Position numbers and translations under genes: made by a program. A stretch of 9,886 nt of DNA from UBA7803 sp041690675 (GTDB lineage: Bacteria; Pseudomonadota; Gammaproteobacteria; Pseudomonadales; Azotimanducaceae), in the NCBI GenBank assembly GCA_041690675.1, contig JAWLGU010000120.1, forward strand, positions 1-9,886, written 5' to 3'. The notes below the pieces were generated by a model. That model was not told the DNA's origin. It worked only from the letters and a program-made list of their open reading frames with translations, and did not search any database. Shown piece by piece: positions 1 through 6,318 of the stretch (position 1 is the stretch's first letter; every line of letters starts with the position of its first letter).

Positions 1-33
1 ATCCCCTCCGGCATCCCCTCCGGCATCCCCTCC
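1..33 (-). repeat. 12-bp tandem repeat encoding GDAG, continuing past the window edge
   Basis: Two exact copies of ATCCCCTCCGGC (plus strand, 1-24) and a third partial copy (25-33). On the coding strand they give repeated Gly-Asp-Ala-Gly inside the adhesin gene. The true copy number is not visible. Confidence 0.75.
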
Positions 34-561
34 ACCGCCGCCGCTCCCACTGCCTCCACCGCCGCCGGCGGCCAGCGCAAGTCCCAGCCCTCCTGCAGCC
101 AACCCACCCCAGAGCAAGGGAGAGGCTCCGGCTTGGCCATGGACCTGCTCGCTGCCATCGGAGCGGGCGTCGCCATCTCCTGGCTCGGCTGCCCAGACCA
201 CCTGTTCACCGTCCGGTGATCCGCTCAGCACAGGGGAATCCGGGGTGAGCGGTGGACCTGCAAACGCGCCGGCGCCACCGGCAACATCCGTCGTGGGGTG
301 GAAAGCCACGTCACGGGTGACAAAGAAGCGCTCCAGGACGAGCACCTCGATCTCATTGACCTCGAGGACCAGATCCTCGCCTTGGCGCTGCGCCACCAGC
401 GCCCGCGGCGCTTCGTAGTCGGCGCGATCGATCAGCGTGTAATGCTCGCCGGGGCCGACGAGCATGCTTTGCGGAATCTCGTCGAGGGGAATCCACTCCA
501 CCGTACCGTCGGCCAGTCGCCGAGTCAGGACGAAGCTGGGCCCTCCCGCCTGGCTACTCAT
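1..561 (-). CDS. N-terminus of a large repeat-rich surface adhesin (BapA-like), cut by the window edge
   Basis: 187 codons are visible, reading off the left edge with no stop. The start is ATG at 561; an in-frame TGA at 589-591 leaves no room for a longer start except the adjacent GTG at 564. Residues about 1-85 are a small beta-rich region ending in LVLEVNEIEVLVLERFFV, which resembles the N-terminal domain of type I-secreted BapA-like adhesins, where a short strand-rich domain ends in an '..I..FF' motif. A Ser/Asp/Pro-rich stretch (about 86-147) follows, then a hydrophobic Gly/Ala segment (LLWGGLAAGGLGLALAAG, 149-166), a poly-Gly linker and the start of a GDAG repeat. This order is typical of giant adhesins whose Ig-like or cadherin-like repeats and secretion signal lie further along, here outside the window. 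The SD sequence is weak. It lies downstream of the FHA-like/TPR membrane protein gene on the same strand, behind its own sigma-54 promoter sequence. The adhesin assignment is by architecture only; another Gly-rich exported protein is possible. Confidence 0.6.
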   Translation of the reverse strand, partial: MSSQAGGPSFVLTRRLADGTVEWIPLDEIPQSMLVGPGEHYTLIDRADYEAPRALVAQRQGEDLVLEVNEIEVLVLERFFVTRDVAFHPTTDVAGGAGAFAGPPLTPDSPVLSGSPDGEQVVWAAEPGDGDARSDGSEQVHGQAGASPLLWGGLAAGGLGLALAAGGGGGSGSGGGGGDAGGDAGGD

Positions 562-670
562 CACCCATCGAGCCTGGAATCGTGCACATCAGCAGAACTC
601 ATGATCCGGACGCTCGCATATTCTCTTTTTGTCGACGGCCACCCCCACCGCGCGCGGCTGCTCATCACAT

Positions 671-687
671 TGCAAATCTCTTGCCAG
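671..687 (-). promoter_or_regulatory. Sigma-54 (-24/-12) promoter of the adhesin gene
   Basis: The minus strand reads CTGGCAAGAGATTTGCA, against the RpoN consensus YTGGCACGNNNNTTGCW. The invariant GG (plus 684-685) and GC (plus 672-673) are exactly 10 nt apart, and only the C of TGGCAC differs (A here). Transcription would start near 660, giving a leader of about 100 nt before the ATG at 561. The site is in the 179-nt gap between two minus-strand genes and points at the adhesin. Just upstream (706-716) is a short inverted repeat, GGCAC-N1-GTGCC. Prediction from consensus only. Confidence 0.65.
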
Positions 688-740
688 AAATGCCCAGCGT
701 ACAGGGGCACCGTGCCGCCGCACCCGGGGCGGATCCTGAA

Positions 741-2132
741 TTACCGCGCTTCCATGCTCGTCAGCCGCTGCTGGTAGTCGAGCTCGCCCCGCAGGTCGGC
801 AATCAGCTCGGCTGGGGCGCCGGCATCCGCCGCAGCGCGCAACGACCTGTGGGCGTCGTCCAACGCACCACTGGCGAGCCGCGCCAGGGCGCGATTGATC
901 AATTCCTGGCGGACCGACTGCAGCCCGCTTCTGGCATCCGCAGATCCCGGATCCTGCGCCAGGACCCGGCTGTACAGCGTGTAGGCACTCGTCTCCGGAG
1001 GGGTGGTCAGGTGGCCCTGCGCCAATGCCAGGTCGGCTGCGACCAGGTCCCGGCGAAGCGCCAGCTCCGCCGCCAGCGCCCGAGCCGCCTGGCCGGTCTT
1101 CTCCAGTTCTGCCACCACGGCGGCATCCCACCGGCGCTCGCCCCTCTCAGCATCGGTTAACGCCTCGGCTGCACCGTGCATCTGTGCGCCCTCAGGCAGC
1201 GAACGTCGCCGTACGCGCGGCACCACGACCGGCTCGATGGCCGGTGTGGCCAGCAATTCGGGCTCCCGCGACCGCACGCGCGGTCGCTCGCCAACCGGCT
1301 CGCCAACCGGCTCGCCAACCGGCNNNNNNNNNNNNNNNNNNNNNNNNNNNNNNNNNNNNNNNNNNNNNNNNNNNNNNNNNNNNNNNNNNNNNNNNNNNNN
1401 NNNNNNNNNNNNNNNNNNNNNNNGCTCGCCAACCGGCTCGCCAACCGGCTCGCCAACCGGCGCGGCCGTCGGCGGCGCGCCCAGTGAGGGAGACGCCTGC
1501 GAAGGAGTCGTCTGCGGCGCCGGACCGACGTCGACAGGCGCGGACGCTTTGCTCACGCTGCCCTCGCGAACCGCTGGGTCCAGCAGCGCCGTCCCGATGC
1601 CGGCCAGCGACATCAGGACCGCCATCAATGGAATGGAGATTCGGTGATGGCGTGCACCGGTTCTTGCCATCGGGACCGGCGAGGCGGCTGCCTCCGTCTG
1701 CTCCCCCGGCTTGGCTGGTCGCGGCGGCCGCACGGCACGGACCTTGACGGCATCGTCGGGCGGTGTCCGTTCGGCGAAGTCGGTATCGAGCTGGACGAGG
1801 TTGTGCGGCAGGTGGATCTCGGCGCAGCGATCGCGCGGGAGCCTTTCCCGGCGGCAGCATGAGCCTGGAGCCACCTCCAGCCCGTAGCCACGGACAGCGC
1901 GGAGCACCAGTTCGCCCTCATTGGCGGAATCCAGCTCGACCTGCGCGCAAGACCGATCGAAGCAGAGCTCGCCCGCCGCCGTCTCTCCGAGGGTCATGCC
2001 CGGCCGAACGCGCACCACCACCTTGCCATGGCTGGCGATGAGGAACCACGTTGTCGTGCCCTGCTCTATCCGCTGCCCCGTAGTCGGTCCATCGCGGACT
2101 GAGGTTTCGGGCACCTTGCAAAGGGTAGACAT
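741..2132 (-). CDS. Single-pass membrane protein: FHA-like N-terminus, PVGE repeats, TPR-like C-terminus
   Basis: ATG at 2132 is chosen over a TTG at 2192 because the TTG lies inside the predicted sigma-54 promoter. The domain starts soon after the ATG. Residues about 27-120 (from TTTWFLIASHGKVVVRVRPG to IHLPHNLVQLDTDF) are strand-rich and look like a divergent FHA-type domain; the usual FHA GR..S/H signature is not clear, so this is tentative. Residues 165-184 (ISIPLMAVLMSLAGIGTALL) are the only membrane helix, preceded by basic residues, which predicts a cytoplasmic N-terminus and a periplasmic C-terminus. A Pro/Ala linker and a PVGE tandem repeat follow, broken by the assembly gap, so the length given (463 residues with the gap as placed) is nominal. 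The C-terminal ~150 residues are Ala/Leu-rich helices with a TPR-like pattern (YSRVLAQDPGSADARSGL, then LASGALDDAHRSLRAAADAG). It lies upstream of the adhesin gene on the same strand and may help regulate or export it; that is inference from position. I do not recognise a named family. Confidence 0.75.
   Translation of the reverse strand: MSTLCKVPETSVRDGPTTGQRIEQGTTTWFLIASHGKVVVRVRPGMTLGETAAGELCFDRSCAQVELDSANEGELVLRAVRGYGLEVAPGSCCRRERLPRDRCAEIHLPHNLVQLDTDFAERTPPDDAVKVRAVRPPRPAKPGEQTEAAASPVPMARTGARHHRISIPLMAVLMSLAGIGTALLDPAVREGSVSKASAPVDVGPAPQTTPSQASPSLGAPPTAAPVGEPVGEPVGEXXXXXXXXXXXXXXXXXXXXXXXXXXXXXXXXXXPVGEPVGEPVGERPRVRSREPELLATPAIEPVVVPRVRRRSLPEGAQMHGAAEALTDAERGERRWDAAVVAELEKTGQAARALAAELALRRDLVAADLALAQGHLTTPPETSAYTLYSRVLAQDPGSADARSGLQSVRQELINRALARLASGALDDAHRSLRAAADAGAPAELIADLRGELDYQQRLTSMEAR
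1287..1460 (-). repeat. 12-bp tandem repeat encoding PVGE, interrupted by the assembly gap
   Basis: Unit CTCGCCAACCGG (plus strand). Exact copies lie at 1287-1298, 1299-1310 and 1311-1322 before the gap, and at 1425-1436, 1437-1448 and 1449-1460 after it. The coding (minus) strand gives Pro-Val-Gly-Glu repeats in the periplasmic linker of the membrane protein. The unit contains no stop in any of six frames, so open frames crossing it in other phases mean nothing. The unbroken unit is a multiple of 3, so copy number can change without loss of frame. Confidence 0.9.
1324..1423. other. Assembly gap (100 N placeholder)
   Basis: Exactly 100 Ns, the conventional size for a gap of unknown length, fall inside the PVGE repeat array. 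The assembler probably failed on the repeat. If the array is perfect, the missing length must be 12n-2 (94, 106, ...), so 100 is not the real size. Confidence 0.95.
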
Positions 2133-2187
2133 GGCGGTTGACAGAGTTCCGGGTGCTCGGCCGCCTCGAACTGGTGCACGTGACGCT

Positions 2188-2203
2188 TGCAACTAATGTG
2201 CCA
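2188..2203 (-). promoter_or_regulatory. Sigma-54 (-24/-12) promoter of the FHA-like/TPR protein gene
   Basis: The minus strand reads TGGCACATTAGTTGCA, a full match to the core TGGCAC-N5-TTGCA, with the invariant GG and GC 10 nt apart. The start of transcription would be near 2177, giving a leader of about 45 nt to the ATG at 2132. This also argues against the TTG at 2192, which overlaps the -12 element. Predicted from consensus; an enhancer-binding activator would be required. Confidence 0.75.
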
Positions 2204-2218
2204 CGGCCACGGCGCCTG

Positions 2219-2255
2219 CCGCGTGGAGAGACGACGTGCGGAAACGTCTCCGCGG
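2219..2255. promoter_or_regulatory. Inverted repeat in the divergent intergenic region, possible regulator site
   Basis: CCGCG (2219-2223) and GAGACG (2228-2233) pair with CGTCTC (2245-2250) and CGCGG (2251-2255). Inside it is a second palindrome, GACGT-N6-ACGTC (2233-2248), centred about 63 bp upstream of the predicted sigma-54 start site. No gene ends here, so it is not a terminator. It could bind the activator of the sigma-54 promoter; there is no direct evidence. Confidence 0.35.
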
Positions 2256-2273
2256 AGAAGCCGCCATGTAGCT

Positions 2274-2295
2274 AAATCCTTTAGACTTCTTCACT
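2274..2295 (+). promoter_or_regulatory. Shared 22-bp box upstream of the CoA ligase gene (copy 1)
   Basis: AAATC-N3-TAGACT-N2-TTCACT, ending 25 nt before the ATG at 2321. The same box with the same internal spacing and the same 25-nt distance to the start precedes the P450 gene (6812-6833); 18 of 22 positions are identical. It may be an operator for a common regulator, or contain a -10 (TTTAGA, 2280-2285) without a clear -35. The GntR regulator at 5464-6228 is the obvious candidate to bind it, by proximity only. Confidence 0.55.
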
Positions 2296-2320
2296 GATCC
2301 ACCGCCCACGGAGATGATTC

Positions 2321-4000
2321 ATGCCCGTCGAACCCGTCGTACCGCCGTACGTTCCCACCATTGCCAACATGCTCGGGCACGCGGCCCGCCATTACGGGGA
2401 CGAAGCGCTTCTCGTGCGCGGTGACGATCGCCTGACGTTCGCCGAGCTGGAGCGACGGTCCCTCGCCGCGGCTCGCGCCCTGGTAGCCGCCGGCGTCGGC
2501 AAGGGCAGCCATGTGGGCGTGCTGCTGCCCAACGGAGCGGATTTCGCCGTGGCGTTCATGGCCGCGGCGCGCATTGGTGCCGTGGTGATCCCCATGAGCA
2601 CCCTGTATCAGGCGCGCGAGCTCAAGTGGGTGCTGAACCACGCGGACATCGACACGCTGATCATCGCTCCGCGCTACCTGAACCACGATTACCTGGCGCG
2701 CCTCGAGCAGGCGCTGCCGGCCCTGGCCTACCAGAACCGCGCACGGCTGCTGCTCAAGGAAGCGCCGCACCTGCGCCGCGTCTACGTCTGGGGCGATGCG
2801 GTGCCGCCGTGGGGCCGGAGCGCGGGCGCGCTCGTGGACGGCGACCCTGCCGTCGGCGACGAACTGATCCGTGCCATGGAAGCGGCGGTCACCCCGGCCG
2901 ACCACGCCTTCATGATCTACACCTCCGGCAGCACCGCCGAGCCGAAAGGCGTCGTGCACGCCCACGGTAACAGCGTGCGCCACTCCTACCAGATGGCGAC
3001 GGTCTACGCGCTGCCGAAGCGCGGGGAGCGCGTGCTGTCGTCACGACCGTTCTTCTGGATCGCCGGCCTGTCGGCCACCCTCTTCTACGCCATGCACGGC
3101 GGCTTCTGTCTGCTGACCCCCGAGGGCGTCGACCCGCAGAGCTACCTGCGCCTCATGGAGGCGGAGCGCGCCGACTTCGTCACCGGCAACGCCGCCTCAT
3201 TCGCAGCCATCGCCAAGCAGGCGGCCACCGACGACGGCCCCCTGTCGCTGGTGCAGATCGTCACCGACTATGCCGGCGTGGTGGACCGGAAGTCGACGCC
3301 GCCGCGCTTCGTCTGCACTCGTCTCGAGGCACTGATTTCCGCCGCCGAGGCCGAGCGCACCCGGGCGCGCATGCCGAGCATCTACGGCATGACCGAGACC
3401 ACCAGCGCCTATGTGTCGCTGCCGGCGCCGGAACGCGTGCCCGAGGACAAGGTCGGCGCCAACGGCAAGCCGGCGCCCGGCGCGTTCGTGCGCATCGTCG
3501 ACCCGGAAACCCGCGCGCCGCTGCCCCCCGGGCAGCCCGGCGAGCTGCTCGCCGGCGGTTACTCGCTGATGGCGGGGCTGTACAAGCGCGAGCGTCACGA
3601 GACCTTCCTCGGCGAGGTGCTCTACCCCACGGGGGACATGTGCAAGGTGGACGAGGACGGCTGGGTGACCTTCGTCACCCGCCTCTCGGAGATGATCAAG
3701 ATCAGCGGCGCGAACGTGGCGCCGCTGGAAGTGGAGACCCTGCTGAATGCCCGCGAGGCCATCCGCGAAAGCGCCGTGGTGGGAGTCGAGCGCGACCGCC
3801 GCACCGAGCTGGTGGCCGCCGTGATCCTCCACGACGGCGCCAGCCTCGACGAGCAGGCGCTGATGACCGAGCTCAAGGGCGAGCTGTCTTCGTTCAAGGT
3901 GCCGAAACGCATCGTCGTGATGACGGACGCCGAGGTGCCGCGCACGGCCACCGGGAAGATCCACAAGCCGCGCCTGCAGGCGCTGCTCGGCAATGCCTGA
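2321..4000 (+). CDS. AMP-forming acyl-CoA synthetase (acyl-CoA ligase)
   Basis: 559 residues, full length for the class I adenylate-forming family. These enzymes activate a carboxylic acid with ATP to an acyl-adenylate, then transfer it to CoA in the cytoplasm. All core motifs are present: the phosphate-binding loop YTSGSTAEPKG (residues 200-210), YGMTET (355-360), YPTGD with Asp439 for the ribose, the hinge region with Arg454, and PRTATGK with the catalytic Lys546 near the C-terminus. The start is fixed by a GGAG at 2310-2313, 7 nt before the ATG. It stands alone on its strand, convergent with the transporter gene 48 nt downstream, and has the shared 22-bp box in its 5' region. Substrate class (fatty acid, aromatic, terpenoid or steroid side chain) cannot be read from the sequence; the neighbouring P450 and hotdog genes favour a hydrophobic catabolic substrate. 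Confidence 0.93.
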   Translation: MPVEPVVPPYVPTIANMLGHAARHYGDEALLVRGDDRLTFAELERRSLAAARALVAAGVGKGSHVGVLLPNGADFAVAFMAAARIGAVVIPMSTLYQARELKWVLNHADIDTLIIAPRYLNHDYLARLEQALPALAYQNRARLLLKEAPHLRRVYVWGDAVPPWGRSAGALVDGDPAVGDELIRAMEAAVTPADHAFMIYTSGSTAEPKGVVHAHGNSVRHSYQMATVYALPKRGERVLSSRPFFWIAGLSATLFYAMHGGFCLLTPEGVDPQSYLRLMEAERADFVTGNAASFAAIAKQAATDDGPLSLVQIVTDYAGVVDRKSTPPRFVCTRLEALISAAEAERTRARMPSIYGMTETTSAYVSLPAPERVPEDKVGANGKPAPGAFVRIVDPETRAPLPPGQPGELLAGGYSLMAGLYKRERHETFLGEVLYPTGDMCKVDEDGWVTFVTRLSEMIKISGANVAPLEVETLLNAREAIRESAVVGVERDRRTELVAAVILHDGASLDEQALMTELKGELSSFKVPKRIVVMTDAEVPRTATGKIHKPRLQALLGNA

Positions 4001-4048
4001 GACCACGTTCGCCGTCTTCGCTTCGAATCGACCGGCGTTGCCGCGGGC

Positions 4049-5467
4049 TCACCCCCGAGCGCCATGCTTGGCATCGAGCTCACGGCGCAAGGCTTCCTGC
4101 TCGACCCGCCCCAGGGGGAACCGGTACAGCAGGTACGCAGCGATCAGCATGGGAATCGGCGGAAAGATGACGAACACGTACTTCAAGGCGGCGATGGCCG
4201 ACGGGTCGTTGTCGAGCCCAAGCTCCGGCTGAAAGCCCATCCACGACAGGAAGGGAAACACCAGCGGCACGGCGATGGCGGGAACGAACTTCTGGGTCAT
4301 CTCCACCAGGGCGTAGAACGTGCCGGTGCGCTCCTCGCCGGTCACCACCGTGTCCGAGTCCACCACGTCCGCCACGATGGAGCGAAGGACGAACGCGGGC
4401 CCGCTGGTGAAGACGCCGAGGAGCCCGGCGATGACGGCGAAGGCCACCACATCCCCGGGGCCGAGAAAGATCAGCATCATGGACGACAGCGCCCCGGCGC
4501 TGTAAGTGAAGGTGAGCAACCGGTGCTTCTCGAAGTGCCGGCTGACGCGGATCCAGAGGGGAATCGACGCCAGGCTCACCACGAAGATCACCAGAAGCAG
4601 GGTCGACACCAGCCGTGGCGACTCCAGCACGTAGGCGATGTAGAAAAAGCTGATGGCGGTGGCGATGGAGAACGGCAGCGCGGCGAAAATGTCGATGACG
4701 ATCAGGCGCATCATCACCCGGTTGCCCACCAGTCTGCGCCAGCTCGTCAGCAGGTCCAGGCGGTTCACCATGGTCTGCGCCACCCGACTCGGCCGCTCCC
4801 GCACCTTCGACACGACCACCGCCGTGGCCAGCGGCAGGGTGACCAGCACGAAGATGGCGATGATGAACAGCTTGTCGCCGTTGGCCATCTCCGGATTGTC
4901 GGAGGCCAGCTCGACGATCATCGGGATGCCGAACGCGACGACCGGCGCAACGCCCCCCACCGCCGCGCGCCAGCCCTGGATGCGCGAGCGTTCGTGGTAC
5001 TCGTCCGAGAGCTCCGCCCCCCATGCCTGATGGTTCAGACCGTAGATCGTCTGGCCGAGCTGCAGGAGGCACATAGCGGCCAACGCGTAGACCACGGAGA
5101 TGTCGTCAACGAACAACTGGGGCATGAACAGCAGCGCACATGCCGCCATCAGCAGTGGCGTCCCGAGCACCAGCCAGTGCCTGCGCCGGCCCCAGGGGCT
5201 ACGATACCGGTCGCAGATCACCCCGGCGAGGGGGTCGGAGACGATGTCGAAGATCCGTGCCACCAGAATGATCAACGCCCACGCGTTCAGCGACATCCCC
5301 AGCTCGCCGGTGAAGAACGGGGCGAGAAAGAAGCCGATGGGGAAGAACAGCGAGGCCAGCGGCACAGCCGGCAAGGCATAGAGGAACAGCTGTGGGGTCG
5401 TCAGGCGCGGTGTAGAGGCGTGGGCCTTCAGCGGGTGTCCACCCGGTCCACCGAAATGCTCCCTCAA
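4049..5467 (-). CDS. MFS transporter of the GPH (MelB-like) cation symporter family
   Basis: 472 residues with about 12 hydrophobic helices and short charged loops. The first cytoplasmic-loop signature is clear: RIFDIVSDPLAGVICDRYRS (71-90) followed by PWGRRRHW. It matches the GPH family, where the MelB equivalents RVWDAINDP hold Arg52 and the cation-binding Asp55 and Asp59; here they are Arg71, Asp74 and Asp78, so coupling to Na+ or H+ is likely. By my alignment the MelB sugar-binding Asp19 in helix I is Ala38, so the cargo is probably not a galactoside. The start is TTG at 5467, overlapping the stop of the GntR gene (TTGA), with GAGG 7 nt upstream; there is no nearer ATG before residue 58. 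It is translationally coupled to GntR and likely imports the substrate or an intermediate of the catabolic genes around it. Confidence 0.87.
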   Translation of the reverse strand: MREHFGGPGGHPLKAHASTPRLTTPQLFLYALPAVPLASLFFPIGFFLAPFFTGELGMSLNAWALIILVARIFDIVSDPLAGVICDRYRSPWGRRRHWLVLGTPLLMAACALLFMPQLFVDDISVVYALAAMCLLQLGQTIYGLNHQAWGAELSDEYHERSRIQGWRAAVGGVAPVVAFGIPMIVELASDNPEMANGDKLFIIAIFVLVTLPLATAVVVSKVRERPSRVAQTMVNRLDLLTSWRRLVGNRVMMRLIVIDIFAALPFSIATAISFFYIAYVLESPRLVSTLLLVIFVVSLASIPLWIRVSRHFEKHRLLTFTYSAGALSSMMLIFLGPGDVVAFAVIAGLLGVFTSGPAFVLRSIVADVVDSDTVVTGEERTGTFYALVEMTQKFVPAIAVPLVFPFLSWMGFQPELGLDNDPSAIAALKYVFVIFPPIPMLIAAYLLYRFPLGRVEQEALRRELDAKHGARG

Positions 5468-6228
5468 GTCACGACCTCGACGATGGTCTTGGCGCCGGAG
5501 CGACGCAGGACGCGCCGCGAGTTCTCGAGATGCTTGCGCAGATGCGCCTCAGCGCCAGCACCGTCCCCCGCCTCCACCAACTCCAGCAGACGCACCTCGG
5601 AACGCACGCCCTGGCGCGCCAAGGCCACGTCGTAGCGCGTCCCCACCGCCGAAAGCAGCTGCGCCTCCCAGATACTGTGCATCACTTGCCCAAGCAGGCT
5701 CAGGGTCTCGTTGCCGGAGCCCTCAATAATCAGCCGGTGGAACTCTGCGGCGTGGAGGGAGTAAGCCTCGCCGTCGTCGATGCGGGCGACGATCTCCTCG
5801 ACCATGGCGTGAAGCCGCTGCAATACCGGTTTCGGCCGCCGCTCGGCGAAAAGCCGTGCCGCCGGCGGCTCGATGAGCATGCGCGCCTCGTACACATCGT
5901 CCAGGGTGGTCTGGCGGGACTGCAGATACAGGCCGGCGTAGCGTGCCACCACGTCGACGTCGGGCTGGTGCACGGTGGCTCCGCCCCGCGCACCGCGGGA
6001 GACACTGATCAGCCGCTCGGTTTCCAGGATCCGGAATGCCTCGCGCATGGTCGGACGGGAGATGCCGAACTCCTCGATCAGCGACGACTCCGGCGGCAGG
6101 CTGTCGCCCTCCTTCAGCTCCCCACGAACGATGCGGCGTCGCAGCTCCCGGGCCACCAGCTCGGCGGTCTTCGGCACCCGCACCGTCTTTCCCCGGCCCA
6201 ACCGGTAACCTTTCTCGTCTACTTTCAC
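5464..6228 (-). CDS. GntR-family transcriptional regulator, FadR/FCD subfamily
   Basis: 254 residues from a GTG at 6228 preceded by AAGGA at 7 nt. A TTG at 6285 would add 19 residues unlike the family and has no better SD. Residues about 20-90 form the GntR winged helix-turn-helix (AELVARELRRRIVRGELKEG, LPPESSLIEEFGISRPTMRE, ILETERLISV), which binds DNA as a dimer. Residues about 108-240 are the all-helical FCD effector domain (EARMLIEPPAARLFAERR, AEFHRLIIEGSGN, RKHLENSRRVL). The usual metal ligands Asp, His, His, His are only partly kept: His164 and His233 are present, but Ala160 and Val212 replace the others. It sits between the DUF35 gene and the transporter in one operon. It probably represses the operon, and perhaps the ligase and P450 genes, until an acyl-CoA or acid ligand binds; the targets are inferred. 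Confidence 0.9.
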   Translation of the reverse strand: MKVDEKGYRLGRGKTVRVPKTAELVARELRRRIVRGELKEGDSLPPESSLIEEFGISRPTMREAFRILETERLISVSRGARGGATVHQPDVDVVARYAGLYLQSRQTTLDDVYEARMLIEPPAARLFAERRPKPVLQRLHAMVEEIVARIDDGEAYSLHAAEFHRLIIEGSGNETLSLLGQVMHSIWEAQLLSAVGTRYDVALARQGVRSEVRLLELVEAGDGAGAEAHLRKHLENSRRVLRRSGAKTIVEVVT

Positions 6229-6290
6229 CCGCGCATCCTTCCCACCCAGAGAAACCGAAGCATAACACCGTCGCGCCGCCGACAACCCGG

Positions 6291-6318
6291 GCGCCTGCCT
6301 GTGGCCCTAGGCAGGTGC
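6291..6318. repeat. Inverted repeat just after the DUF35 gene
   Basis: CCTGCCT (6294-6300) and AGGCAGG (6309-6315) with an 8-nt loop, extendable at the base by two further pairs past one mismatch or wobble. It abuts the DUF35 stop codon and lies 62 nt before the GntR start. No T-run follows on the minus strand, so it is not a standard terminator. It could dampen read-through or stabilise the 3' end of the upstream message. Confidence 0.4.

Noticed and set aside
562..740. Small gene between the membrane protein and the adhesin (plus-strand frames cross it)
   Set aside because: Frames lack SD and domains; the stretch is better explained as the sigma-54 promoter and leader of the adhesin gene. 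A 4-codon frame (568-554) overlapping the adhesin start is too short to support.
1287..1460. Possible CRISPR array
   Set aside because: 12-bp units are directly tandem with no spacers and lie inside a coding frame.
1003..1860. Several open frames crossing the 12-bp repeat on both strands (SPTG, ARQP, LANR, AGWR repeats)
   Set aside because: The repeat unit has no stop in any frame and the Ns are read as open; only the PVGE frame has domains on both sides.
2133..2192. N-terminal extension of the FHA-like protein from TTG at 2192
   Set aside because: The TTG overlaps the -12 element of the predicted sigma-54 promoter, and the extra 20 residues show no conserved character.
4001..4048. Terminator between the convergent ligase and transporter genes
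   Set aside because: No convincing stem or T-run in these 48 nt on either strand.
4064..5635. Long plus-strand open frame (523 codons) opposite the transporter
   Set aside because: Low-complexity, His/Arg/Gln-rich translation with no domain, fully antisense to a clear GPH transporter and running into the GntR gene; a GC-rich shadow.
6229..6285. N-terminal extension of GntR from TTG at 6285
   Set aside because: The GTG at 6228 has a good SD (AAGGA, 7 nt) and gives the normal family length.
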